Of a stretch of 64,000 nucleotides of DNA, positions 34,336 through 45,372 are shown piece by piece. The first letter of the stretch is position 1. Each line of letters opens with the position of its first letter. The notes beneath the pieces are model-generated. The model saw only the letters and a program-made list of their open reading frames with translations. It was not told the origin of the DNA and made no database searches. Both the position numbers and the translations under genes were made by a program. Where the stretch lies: contig JAWKUI010000004.1 of assembly GCA_041398705.1 (NCBI GenBank), forward strand, positions 124,001-188,000. The letters are read 5' to 3'. This DNA is from NORP259 sp041398705 (GTDB taxonomy: Bacteria > Planctomycetota > UBA1135 > GCA-002686595).

Positions 34336-35720
34336 CGGAACCACCACCCGCCTCCGTGCACGATCGGATCCTGGGGCATGCGCGCCTGGAACTCGGCGGC
34401 GTCTTCGGCGAAGACGGGGTCGACTTCGAGCAGCGGCACCCCGGCGGCATCGCGCGGCACCTGGGGGAAGCCGGCGGCGTCGGCCCAAGAGGCGAAGAGG
34501 CCCGTCATGTGCTCGCGGCACGAGGCGGGCGAGTCGCTGCCTTCGGCGTTCTTCACCGGGCTGAACTCCTCTTCCCGTCGCACCTCGAGGGTCACGCTGC
34601 CCGGGCTTGCGGCGAGGGCGTCGAAGATGAACGTCTCGAACTTGATGCCTTGCACGGTGCTCGGCTGGCCCGCGGCATCGAGGCCCGGCATGGCCTTTCG
34701 CGCGAGGTGCCAGGGCAGGTTGAGGCCTGATTCGGTGAGGCGCGCCACGAAGTCGACTTGCAAGGCGTGCACGGCGATGTTGCCCGCGCGGAAGACCAGT
34801 CCCCCATCCCCCGCGCGCGCATCGCGCAGGTCGGCGGGCAGGTCCGAATACTCGATGCAGCCCAGCACACCATCCACCTTGCCGAGCACGCCGACCTTCT
34901 CGCCGGGTTCGGTTTTGGCGACGACTTTGCTCGACATGCCGGCGCCGCTCTGCTTGTGCAGGCCGAGGAACAGCGGATCGGCGGGCCGGGCGAGCGGGTT
35001 GTCGACCTGGAAGTAACTGAGCGTCTCGATGCCGAGGGCTTGACAGCGGTCGAGGGCGCCGCTGCGGCGCAGGGCGTCGAGGGTGCCGCCGTGGCCGTTC
35101 GGGGCCAGGAATAGTTCGCCGGGCGCGGCGCGCACGATGCGACCGTCGCCGTCGAGCGCCGGAATCACCGCCTGTTCGAAGAAGAAGATCGAATCCGGGG
35201 GCAGTCCGAAGTGCTGCTGGCGGGCGAAGAACTCGCGCGTGGCGGCATCGTTGCCCGCCGAGGTCATGATGAACCACGGCACGGGGCAGCCGTAGCGGGC
35301 GGCCGCCGCCTTCAGGCGCGCCGCGTGCCAGCCGAACAAACTTTTGCGCGAGAGGGGGCCGACCGGATAGATGCCCTTGGGGCCATCGAAGCCCAGGCGC
35401 GAACCTTGGCCACCGGCCACCAGCACATACCCGACCTTGCCGGCGCGCAGCAGTTCCGCTCCGGTTTCCAGGGCGGCTTCGGCGGCAGGGGCCTGCTCGG
35501 GGCCGGGACTCGCGGGGAAAGTATCGGGAGGCTCGAACCGTCCGGGTGCGCTGGCGGCGGCGGACTGCTTCAGCAGGGAAGCGTGCAGGGCCACCAGGTC
35601 GAGGTCGACCTGGGAAAGTTGCGACCAGAAGCGATCCTGGTCCCCGGGGCTGAGGGTCTCCAGTCCCTGGAAGAGGTGGCCTTGACCGGCCGCTTCGAAA
35701 CGGGCGCGCAGTTCTTGCAT
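34332..35720 (-). CDS. UDP-sugar pyrophosphorylase (UAP1/UDPGP-like)
   Basis: 462 residues. UTP-dependent nucleotidyltransferase of the large, eukaryote-like UDPGP class, not the GlmU class. The uridine-binding glycine loop is VLVAGGQGSRLGFDGPKGIY, followed by PWFIMTSAGNDAATREFF, FFFEQAVIPALD, LAPNGHGGTLDALR, the substrate motif YFQVDNPLARPADPLFLG and KVDGVLGCIEYSDL. This arrangement fits UDP-N-acetylhexosamine pyrophosphorylase best, so UDP-GlcNAc or UDP-GalNAc is the likely product. It precedes ddl and dapB with stop-start overlap, consistent with precursor supply for the wall or surface glycans. Confidence 0.85.
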   Translation of the reverse strand: MQELRARFEAAGQGHLFQGLETLSPGDQDRFWSQLSQVDLDLVALHASLLKQSAAASAPGRFEPPDTFPASPGPEQAPAAEAALETGAELLRAGKVGYVLVAGGQGSRLGFDGPKGIYPVGPLSRKSLFGWHAARLKAAAARYGCPVPWFIMTSAGNDAATREFFARQQHFGLPPDSIFFFEQAVIPALDGDGRIVRAAPGELFLAPNGHGGTLDALRRSGALDRCQALGIETLSYFQVDNPLARPADPLFLGLHKQSGAGMSSKVVAKTEPGEKVGVLGKVDGVLGCIEYSDLPADLRDARAGDGGLVFRAGNIAVHALQVDFVARLTESGLNLPWHLARKAMPGLDAAGQPSTVQGIKFETFIFDALAASPGSVTLEVRREEEFSPVKNAEGSDSPASCREHMTGLFASWADAAGFPQVPRDAAGVPLLEVDPVFAEDAAEFQARMPQDPIVHGGGWWFR

Positions 35721-35825
35721 CGGGAGTCGGGAACGGGCGGCGCCCAGGTGGAGAGGTTGCGGGCCCGGCTCCGCGGTGCGGGGCCGGGCCGGTTCAGGGC
35801 CGGCGGCGGAAGGCCGCGGGAGAAC

Positions 35826-36161
35826 TCACTTGCTCGAGGAAGCGCTGAGGGTTTCCATCAGCGTTTCCATCAGGTGCACGAGGGCGTCGATGCGCTTCTC
35901 GGCGAGGATCTGACGGTGCACGATCTTCTCGACCACGGGCGGAAGCACCGCCTCGCGCACGTAGTTGTTGATCATGTTCACGACTTCCACGCGGTCCGCA
36001 TCGGGCAGCTTGTGGAAGTGGTACTCGAACTTCTCATCCAGGATTTCGCTGGTCACGGACATGCACTCTTTCGCGATCGCGCCGGCCGTGTCGTGGTCGT
36101 GGTCGGTGCGGAAGACTTCGCGCTTGTACTCGTGAAGCAGGTCCTTGAATTTCTGGTGCAC
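35826..36161 (-). CDS. Small helical protein of unknown function
   Basis: 111 residues from a GTG at 36161, supported by an AGGAG seven bases upstream; the open frame continues further up but without coding character. Highly charged and predicted all-helical (FKDLLHEYKREVFRTDHDHD; VVEKIVHRQILAEKRIDALV), rich in His and Asp. No signal, membrane segment or recognised motif. It lies upstream of the pyrophosphorylase gene with a GC hairpin (about 35763-35792) in the gap. Confidence 0.65.
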   Translation of the reverse strand: MHQKFKDLLHEYKREVFRTDHDHDTAGAIAKECMSVTSEILDEKFEYHFHKLPDADRVEVVNMINNYVREAVLPPVVEKIVHRQILAEKRIDALVHLMETLMETLSASSSK

Positions 36162-36309
36162 GGATTGGCTCCTGGTCGGGGGGCTGTCGCCCCGGGGGTT
36201 TTGTGGGAGAACCGCGGCCCATAGCCGCGGAGCCGGGCCCAAACTAGCCAAAACGGGCCCCGTGGGCAACGTTCCCGGGGGTCCTACGCCCGGAATCGGG
36301 GTCTTGAGA

Positions 36310-36384
36310 CGGGGCCGCAAACGCACGGAGGCGGCCCCGCAGGACCGCCCCCGATGATTGGCGATTGCGCTCCCCGCGGGGAGC
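36310..36384. other. Hairpins in the 249-bp gap downstream of fabF
   Basis: A 16-bp perfect palindrome (GCTCCCCGCGGGGAGC) at 36369-36384 and a 9-bp stem CGGGGCCGC/GCGGCCCCG at 36310-36339. Neither is followed by a T tract. They may end or stabilise the fab operon transcript. No gene is visible in the gap 36162-36410. Confidence 0.4.
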
Positions 36385-36410
36385 CGTGCAAGTGGCTGCC
36401 CGGCCTCCGA

Positions 36411-37658
36411 TCAGTCGGGTTTGCCGATGCAGATCGAGACGTTGTGCCCGCCGAAACCGAGCGAGTTGCACAGGGCGTTCTTGACCTCCATTTCACGGGC
36501 GGCGCCGGGCACGTAGTCCAGGTCGCAGTCCGGATCGGGGGTCGTGTAGTTGCGCGTCGGGTGCACGGTGTTCGAGTGCACCGCGAGGGCGGTGTACACG
36601 AGTTCGACGCCGGTGGCGGCCCCGAGCAGGTGCCCGATCATGCTCTTGGTGGACGACACCGCGAGTTTGGAGGCGTGCGCGCCGAAGGTCTTCTTGATTG
36701 CGGTCGTTTCGATCGAATCGTTGAAGGCCGTCGAGGTGCCGTGGGCGTTGATGTACTGCACATCCTCCGGGTTCAGGCCCGCATGACGCAGGGCCTCGCG
36801 GAACGCCCGGGCCGGGCCTGCCCCATCCGCCTTGGGGGCGGTGATGTGGTAGGCGTCGTCGGTGGAGCCATACCCCTTGACCTCGGCGTAGATGCGCGCG
36901 CCGCGGGCTTTCGCCCGTTCGTATTCCTCGAACACGAGCAGGCCCGCCCCTTCGCCCATCACGAAACCGTCGCGATCCTTGTCAAAGGGGCGCGAAGCGA
37001 GTTCGGGGTGGTCGTTGCGGGTCGACAGGGCTTTGGCGGATGCGAAACCCGCCATCGACAGGGGCGTGATCGCCGATTCGGAACCGCCGGTGATCACCAG
37101 GTCCACATCGCCGAGCTGCACCGCCCGCCAAGCCATGCCGATGGCGTGGCCGGCCGAGGCGCAGGCGCTCGACGTGGTGAACGAGGTGCCCAGTAGTCCG
37201 TGCCGGATCGAGACCTGGCCGCTCACGGCGTTGGCCATGATGCGCGGGATGAAGTGCGGGCTGACCCGACGGGCGCCGCGCTCGAGCAGCACGCTGTGCT
37301 GCTCCAGGATCCCGGTGATGCCTCCGATCCCGGTGGCGATGATGGCGCCGTAGCGCTCCCGGGCCGCTTCGTCCTCGGTTTCGATGGACTCGAGCCCGGC
37401 GTCCCGCAGGGCTTCCTGCGAGGCCATCAATGCCCACATGGTGAAGGGGTCCAGCTTGCGCTGCTCCTGGGGCCCGAAGCCATGGGCTTCTGGGTCCCAG
37501 GCGACCTGGGCGGCGATGGTCGCCGCCTGTCCGGTCGTGTCGAAGCGGGTAACCGTCGAAACCCCGTTCTCCCCCGCAAGGATGCGGGGCAGGGTTTCGG
37601 CCACGGAGAGGCCGAGGGCATTCACCGTGCCCAGGCCCGTGATGACGACGCGTCGCAT
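36411..37658 (-). CDS. fabF: 3-oxoacyl-[acyl-carrier-protein] synthase II
   Basis: 415 residues. Elongating condensing enzyme of type II fatty-acid synthesis. Active-site Cys in FTTSSACASAGHAIG; catalytic His in NAHGTSTAFNDSIE and in KSMIGHLLGAATGVE; C-terminal LCNSLGFGGHNVSICIG. N-terminus RRVVITGLGTVNALGLS. Last gene of the fab operon, 40 bases after acpP. Confidence 0.97.
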   Translation of the reverse strand: MRRVVITGLGTVNALGLSVAETLPRILAGENGVSTVTRFDTTGQAATIAAQVAWDPEAHGFGPQEQRKLDPFTMWALMASQEALRDAGLESIETEDEAARERYGAIIATGIGGITGILEQHSVLLERGARRVSPHFIPRIMANAVSGQVSIRHGLLGTSFTTSSACASAGHAIGMAWRAVQLGDVDLVITGGSESAITPLSMAGFASAKALSTRNDHPELASRPFDKDRDGFVMGEGAGLLVFEEYERAKARGARIYAEVKGYGSTDDAYHITAPKADGAGPARAFREALRHAGLNPEDVQYINAHGTSTAFNDSIETTAIKKTFGAHASKLAVSSTKSMIGHLLGAATGVELVYTALAVHSNTVHPTRNYTTPDPDCDLDYVPGAAREMEVKNALCNSLGFGGHNVSICIGKPD

Positions 37659-37698
37659 GAGTGTTTGGCCGGGGAGCGGCCGGAACCAGGCGCGCGGC

Positions 37699-37938
37699 CT
37701 ACAGCTTGGACTGGATGTACTCGACGGCCGTTCCGATCGTTTGGATCTTCTCGGCGTCTTCGTCGGGGATCTGGATTTCGAACTCGTCTTCGAACTCCAT
37801 CACCAGCTCGACCGTGTCGAGGCTGTCGGCGCCCAGGTCGTTGATGAAAGAGGTTTCCATCGTGACCTTGTCCGGGGTAGCCCCCATCTGGTCACACACG
37901 ATCCGGATCACACGCTCTTCGATAGTTTGGTTCGACAC
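37699..37938 (-). CDS. acpP: Acyl carrier protein
   Basis: 79 residues from a GTG at 37938, with GGAG about nine bases upstream. The phosphopantetheine-attachment motif is INDLGADSLDTVELVMEFE; the rest is the usual acidic four-helix protein (EDEFEIQIPDEDAEKIQTIG). The longer open frame upstream belongs to non-coding sequence. It sits in the conserved fabG-acpP-fabF order. Confidence 0.96.
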   Translation of the reverse strand: MSNQTIEERVIRIVCDQMGATPDKVTMETSFINDLGADSLDTVELVMEFEDEFEIQIPDEDAEKIQTIGTAVEYIQSKL

Positions 37939-38014
37939 CGCTTGGTTCTCCAATGGTCTCTTTGGTTGGGGTTTGGCAGTCCTGGTGGACGAACGGTCCG
38001 TCCTGGGGGCGCAG

Positions 38015-38770
38015 CTAGAGGCTGAGTCCCCCATCGATGACCAGGGTCTGACCGGTGATATACCCGCCGGCAGGGCCGGCCAGGAATGCGACCGCCTGGG
38101 CAATCTCTTGCGAGGAGCCCATGCGCTGCAGGGGAATGGACGCGAGCAGGGCCTTGCGAGAGTTCTCGTCGATGGCCGCGGTCATGTCCGTATCGATGAA
38201 GCCGGGGGCGATGGCGTTCACGCACACGCCGCGCCCGGCCAGTTCCTTGGCGACCGAACGGGTCAAGCCGATCACGCCCGCCTTGCTGGCGGCGTAGTTG
38301 GCCTGACCGGCGTTGCCGGTGACGCCCACCACGGAGGCGATGTTGATGATCCGTCCGCCGGTTTTCATCATCGCGCGGGTGTTGCTCTGGATGAAGTTCC
38401 AGGTGCCCTTCAAGTTGACCCGCATGACTTCGTCGAAGTCCGACTCGGACATGCGCATCAGGAGTTGGTCACGGGTGATGCCGGCGTTGTTCACCAGCAC
38501 GTGCGGGCCGCCCATTTCCTTCTGGATCTGTTTGCAAAGGCCAGCCACCGCGTCGGTGTCCCCCACGTCGACGCCGAAGGCCTGGGCCCCGGCGGTACGC
38601 TCGCTGCAGAGGGCGGCGGTCTCCGTCACGTTCTCCACCCGGGTCGCCACGCAGGCGACCTTCGCTCCGAGGCCAGCAAGTTCGAGGGCGATGGCACGGC
38701 CGATGCCTCGGCTGGCGCCGGTCACCAGGGCGGTCTGGCCCGCCAGGGGATGGGAAGTGGAGTCGGTCAC
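38015..38770 (-). CDS. fabG: 3-oxoacyl-[acyl-carrier-protein] reductase
   Basis: 251 residues from the GTG at 38770; the extended frame upstream is Pro/Arg-rich and overlaps no conserved domain. Short-chain dehydrogenase: NADPH loop ALVTGASRGIGRAIALELAG, NNAGITRDQLL, catalytic Ser in IINIASVVGVTGN, YxxxK in ANYAASKAGVIGL, and a C-terminal GYITGQTLVIDGGLSL. Second reductive step of each elongation cycle. Confidence 0.96.
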   Translation of the reverse strand: MTDSTSHPLAGQTALVTGASRGIGRAIALELAGLGAKVACVATRVENVTETAALCSERTAGAQAFGVDVGDTDAVAGLCKQIQKEMGGPHVLVNNAGITRDQLLMRMSESDFDEVMRVNLKGTWNFIQSNTRAMMKTGGRIINIASVVGVTGNAGQANYAASKAGVIGLTRSVAKELAGRGVCVNAIAPGFIDTDMTAAIDENSRKALLASIPLQRMGSSQEIAQAVAFLAGPAGGYITGQTLVIDGGLSL

Positions 38771-38894
38771 GGGATTCGGGAAGGGGGAGCTTGGGCGCGA
38801 AAGATAGCGGTCGGGGACCGGGCAGGGCAACCTTGGCCTACCCAAGTGGCCCTGGAGGTGGCCCTGGGGTGGTCCTGAAGGGCCTGCTGCGGGG

Positions 38895-39830
38895 TCAGGC
38901 CTGGGCCGCGGAGACCTGCTCAGGGCGCTCGACACCCATCACATCCGCTTCGGGGTCGATCTTCTTGAAGAGGCCGGCGAGCACGCTGCCCGGTCCCGGC
39001 TCGAGGAATCGGCCGCCGCAGCCGCCGTGTTGCATGGCCCAGCGCATCGACTGCTCCCAGCGTACCGGGGCGCAGACCTGGACGGCGAGCTGTTCCTTGA
39101 GGGTGTCCGCGTCGCTGCAAGGCGCTGCGGTCACGTTCGAAACCACGGGGATCTTGGCCGTGGCGAAGGGGGTTTCGGCCAGGGCGGCGCGCAGGCGGTC
39201 GGAGGCGGGCCGCATGCATTCGCTGTGGAAGCCGCCGGCCACCACCAGGCGACGCGTACGACGCACGCCGTGGTCCTTGGCGATGCGCTCGACCTCGTCG
39301 AGGGCCTTGTTCTCGCCGGACAGGATGATCTGCCCCGGCGCGTTGAGGTTCGCGACCTGGCAGATGCCCACCGCGGCGGCGGCATCGGCGAGGGACTGGG
39401 CCTGGGCCTCTTCCGCCCCCATCAAGCTGATCATGCCGCTCGGGATGGCTTCGGCCGCGTCCTGCATCGCTTCGCCGCGCAGGCGCACGAGGCGCAGGCC
39501 GTCTTCGAAGCGCATCACGCCGGCGGCCCACAGGGCGGTGTACTCACCGAGCGAAAGCCCGGCGGCGAACGGCGCCTGGGACAGGTCGAGGCCGCGGGCC
39601 ATCAACACGCGCAGGATCGCGACGCTGGTCGTGAAGATGCCCGGCTGCGCGATGTCGGTGCGGTTGACCTCGTCGCCGGAATTCCAGCAGGCCGCGCTGA
39701 GGGAGAATCCAAGCGTGGCATCGGCTTCACGCCAGGTCTGGGCCGCTTCGGGGAAGCTCTCGGCCCAGTCCCGGCCCATGCCTTCGAATTGGGCTCCCTG
39801 TCCGGGGAAGAGCAGTGCGCGGGTGTTCAT
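38895..39830 (-). CDS. fabD: Malonyl-CoA--ACP transacylase
   Basis: 311 residues. Loads malonyl onto ACP. N-terminal ALLFPGQGAQFEGMGRDWAE, nucleophile Ser in FAAGLSLGEYTALWAAGVM, catalytic His in VVAGGFHSECM, and the conserved QVANLNAPGQIILSGE segment. It sits between fabH and fabG as in most bacteria. Confidence 0.96.
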   Translation of the reverse strand: MNTRALLFPGQGAQFEGMGRDWAESFPEAAQTWREADATLGFSLSAACWNSGDEVNRTDIAQPGIFTTSVAILRVLMARGLDLSQAPFAAGLSLGEYTALWAAGVMRFEDGLRLVRLRGEAMQDAAEAIPSGMISLMGAEEAQAQSLADAAAAVGICQVANLNAPGQIILSGENKALDEVERIAKDHGVRRTRRLVVAGGFHSECMRPASDRLRAALAETPFATAKIPVVSNVTAAPCSDADTLKEQLAVQVCAPVRWEQSMRWAMQHGGCGGRFLEPGPGSVLAGLFKKIDPEADVMGVERPEQVSAAQA

Positions 39831-39893
39831 GGCGGGTGTTTTGGGATCGCGGGGGGGGATTTCTACGCGGAGCAGCCTGACAAAGCCGTGAGA

Positions 39894-40883
39894 TTACCAG
39901 CGCATCAGGGAAGCGCCCCAGGTGAGGCCGGCGCCGAAGGCCACCATCACCACCAGTTTGCCCTTCTCCAGGCGTCCTTGGCGATGGGCCTCGTCGAGCG
40001 CGATCGGCACGCTGGCGGCCGAGGTGTTGCCGTACTTCTCGATGTTCAGGAAACACTTCTCGATGGGCCAACCGACCCGTTCGATGGCGCTTTCGATGAT
40101 CCGCATGTTCACCTGGTGCGGAATCACGAGATGGATCTCATCGGGATCGAAACCTTCGGTGATGCGCTCCATCAGCGAAGACATGGTCTGCACCGCGAAG
40201 CGGTAGACCTCGCGCCCCTTGAGCCGGATGTAGTGCTCCGACTTGTCGTAGCGCGGGCTGTGGTGCGGATCCTTGGCGCCGCCGGAGGGGATGTGGATGA
40301 AGTTGTAGCCGCTGCCATCGGCCTCGAGGATGTTGCCGAGCAGTTCGCCCTGTTCGCATTCCTCCCACGGCACGAGCACCGCAGCGCCAGCCCCGTCGCC
40401 AAAGAGGATCACCGAAGCGCGGTCGTGTTTGTCGAGGTAGCGCGACAGGGTTTCGGCGCCGATCACGAGCACGCGGCGGGCGCGGCCGGAGGCGACGAAA
40501 GATTCCCCCACCTGTAGGGCGGTCAGGAAACCCGTGCACGCGGCGTGTACGTCCATCGCGCCGGCGCGTTTGCAACCGAGGCGGTCCTGCACGAGCACCG
40601 AGCAGGACGGCAACAGGTAGTCGGCGGTCAGGGTGCCCACCACCACGAGATCGATGTCTTCGGGTTTGAGGCCCGCATCTTCGATCGCCTTGCGACCGGC
40701 TTCGATGCAGAGGTCCGAGCAGTTTTGATCGTCCCCGACCCAGCGGCGTTCCTTGATGCCGGTGCGTTGGGTGATCCACTCGTCGTTGGTATCGACCATC
40801 CGAGCGAAATCGTCGTTGGTCATCACCCCTTCGGGGATGCAGGAACCGGTGCCGGCGATTCCTACGCGGATCAAGCTTTTCAT
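39894..40883 (-). CDS. fabH: 3-oxoacyl-[acyl-carrier-protein] synthase III
   Basis: 329 residues. Starts fatty-acid synthesis by condensing acyl-CoA with malonyl-ACP. Catalytic Cys in MDVHAACTGFLTALQ; His in LVIPHQVNMRIIESA; Asn in YGNTSAASVPIALDEA; N-terminal IAGTGSCIPEGVMTNDDFA. Third gene of rpmF-plsX-fabH-fabD-fabG-acpP-fabF. Confidence 0.97.
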   Translation of the reverse strand: MKSLIRVGIAGTGSCIPEGVMTNDDFARMVDTNDEWITQRTGIKERRWVGDDQNCSDLCIEAGRKAIEDAGLKPEDIDLVVVGTLTADYLLPSCSVLVQDRLGCKRAGAMDVHAACTGFLTALQVGESFVASGRARRVLVIGAETLSRYLDKHDRASVILFGDGAGAAVLVPWEECEQGELLGNILEADGSGYNFIHIPSGGAKDPHHSPRYDKSEHYIRLKGREVYRFAVQTMSSLMERITEGFDPDEIHLVIPHQVNMRIIESAIERVGWPIEKCFLNIEKYGNTSAASVPIALDEAHRQGRLEKGKLVVMVAFGAGLTWGASLMRW

Positions 40884-41063
40884 AGTTCGCTGCGATTTGC
40901 CTGTCCGGCCGGAGCGGCCGACGGGCGATGCGGGACATGGTAGCAGTTCCGTGCCCGCGGTTCCCTATGCCGGTCCCATGGATTGGAAACGAAGGGCCCG
41001 AAAAACGGGCCACGGGTGCGGGGACAGGGCCCGGCTGGGCCGAGGGTCAGGCCCCAGGGGTCG

Positions 41064-42077
41064 TCAGGCGCCGACCGCGCCACCGGCCGCTAGGCCGCGC
41101 ACGATGCTGTCGTTGACGCCCGCGTCGAGGGCCCGGGCGGCGAGGCCCAGGGCGTTGCGCACGGCGCGGCCGTCCGAGCGGCCGTGGCCGATGACCACGA
41201 CACCGCCCACGCCGAGCAGCAGGGCGCCGCCGTATTCGGAGTAGTCGACCTGGCGCTTGAGCCCGGCGAGGACCTCGGGGGCCCAGGCCGCGTTGTGGGC
41301 CTTCAAGGCGCCCATGATCTGGCCGAGCATGAAGCCCGCCATGCCTTCCATGAGCTTGAGCACCACGTTGCCGGTGAAGCCGTCGGTGACGACCACATCG
41401 GCTTGGTCTTCGAAGAGGTCACGGCCCTCGACGTTGCCGACGAAACGCACCGGGGCCTGGCGCAGCAGGCCATGCGCGGTCTGCAGCAATTCAGTGCCCT
41501 TGCTCTCTTCTTCGCCGATGTTGAGCAGCCCCACGCGCGGCTGGGCGACGCCCATGCAGTCGCGCTGCAGGATGGTGCCCATCACGGCGTAGACCACCAG
41601 GTCCTCGGGCTTGAGCACCACGCTCGCGCCCATGTCGAGCACGGTGACCGGGCGGCCGGTCAGGTTCTGAGTGACCGCGATGGCCGGACGGCGCACGCCC
41701 GGCAGGGTGCGCAACATGAGCGTCGCTGCCCCCACCACCGCGCCGGTGTTGCCCATGGAGACGAACGCGCCGGTTTGCCCCGCTTTGACCGCGCCGGTTC
41801 CGAGCACGATCGACGAGCGCTGTTTGGCGCGCAGGGCCTGCCCCGGCTTTTCATCCATTCCGATGCTTTCGGGTGCATGCACCAGATGGCAACCGGGATT
41901 GCCGCCGCGGCTTTCGAACGCACGCTCCATCGCCTCCTGGTCTCCGAAGAGAACCAAGCGGTCGGGATCGATCGGGGTCTCCTGGGCGGGATCGATGGCC
42001 TGGAAGACCCCATCCAGAATCGCCTCAGGCGCCCGGTCTCCACCGAGCACGTCGAGGCCGATGCGTGCGGCACCCAT
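41064..42077 (-). CDS. plsX: Phosphate acyltransferase PlsX
   Basis: 337 residues. Makes acyl-phosphate from acyl-ACP, feeding phospholipid synthesis. Conserved segments include IGLDVLGGDRAPEAILDGV, RSSIVLGTGAVKAGQTGAFV, SMGNTGAVVGAATL, VGLLNIGEEESKGTEL, VGNVEGRD and VTDGFTGNVVLKLMEG. The coupling of plsX to rpmF and fabH is the common bacterial arrangement. Confidence 0.97.
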   Translation of the reverse strand: MGAARIGLDVLGGDRAPEAILDGVFQAIDPAQETPIDPDRLVLFGDQEAMERAFESRGGNPGCHLVHAPESIGMDEKPGQALRAKQRSSIVLGTGAVKAGQTGAFVSMGNTGAVVGAATLMLRTLPGVRRPAIAVTQNLTGRPVTVLDMGASVVLKPEDLVVYAVMGTILQRDCMGVAQPRVGLLNIGEEESKGTELLQTAHGLLRQAPVRFVGNVEGRDLFEDQADVVVTDGFTGNVVLKLMEGMAGFMLGQIMGALKAHNAAWAPEVLAGLKRQVDYSEYGGALLLGVGGVVVIGHGRSDGRAVRNALGLAARALDAGVNDSIVRGLAAGGAVGA

Positions 42078-42100
42078 GGGCGTAGATTGGGGAAGCGGAA

Positions 42101-42307
42101 TTAGAAGTCTTCGCGTTCGAAGACTTCGAAGCCACCGTCACCGCCCTTCTTGAATCCGTAGTGGGTGGATTCATTTTCGTTGACGCGGTGCGGACGGGTC
42201 AGGGCGCCAGAGCGCGGGTCGCGCTGCAGGGCCTGCGGCTCCAGGGCCAGGTGGGACCGGCGCTTGTTCTTGCGGGCTTTGGAGGTACGTCGTTTCGGAT
42301 GCGGCAT
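42101..42307 (-). CDS. rpmF: 50S ribosomal protein L32
   Basis: 68 residues. N-terminus MPHPKRRTSKARKNKRRSH is diagnostic of bL32. The family's zinc-binding Cys residues are not present, so this is the Cys-less form. First gene of the fatty-acid operon, 23 bases before plsX, with a consensus promoter at 42379-42407 and a 5' leader of about 65 nt. Confidence 0.95.
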   Translation of the reverse strand: MPHPKRRTSKARKNKRRSHLALEPQALQRDPRSGALTRPHRVNENESTHYGFKKGGDGGFEVFEREDF

Positions 42308-42378
42308 GGAACCGGACTCTCGATCAGGGGGCCATTCGGTCGCGCCGGGATGGGCCCGGGACGCGAGGGAAGCGCAGA

Positions 42379-42407
42379 AAGGTAGCCGCCGGGCCGGTCC
42401 GCGTCAA
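42379..42407 (-). promoter_or_regulatory. Promoter of rpmF-plsX-fab operon
   Basis: Minus strand: TTGACG, 17 bases, TACCTT. One of the best sigma-70-type matches in the window, placed about 72 bases upstream of the rpmF start. Confidence 0.78.
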
Positions 42408-42516
42408 TCGCGGCCGCCCCCCGGGCGGATTCCCGTGCCCCAAAGGGGCTGCGGTTCCAGATTCGGGGAAGGGGGTTCGGACAGGCCCGGCGCCGGGAGG
42501 GAGCCGGGCCCGGAGA

Positions 42517-45192
<2,676 letters not shown>

Positions 45193-45227
45193 GACGGTCG
45201 GTTCTGGAAACGGTTCTTGGGGGGCTG

Positions 45228-45255
45228 ATTCTAGGTTCCGCTCAGCGGGTTACGA
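45228..45255 (-). promoter_or_regulatory. Putative promoter of alaS
   Basis: Minus strand: good -10 TAGAAT; the best -35 candidate TCGTAA at 16 bases is weak. Leader of about 30 nt. Confidence 0.4.
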
Positions 45256-45309
45256 GCCCCCGGGGCCGCGGTGTGGGGCGGGGGCGCCGGAAATGAGCGG
45301 CCCCGGCGC

Positions 45310-45334
45310 GCGCACGGGCCGCGGGGCCGTGCGC
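45310..45334 (-). terminator. GC hairpin after recA
   Basis: Perfect 8-bp stem GCGCACGG/CCGTGCGC about 40 bases past the recA stop, in the gap before alaS. No T tract follows, so it may act as a weak or Rho-assisted terminator or a stabilising hairpin. Confidence 0.4.
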
Positions 45335-45372
45335 GACGCCGGGGCGACCGCGACCGCGCGGGGGCGGGTGGG

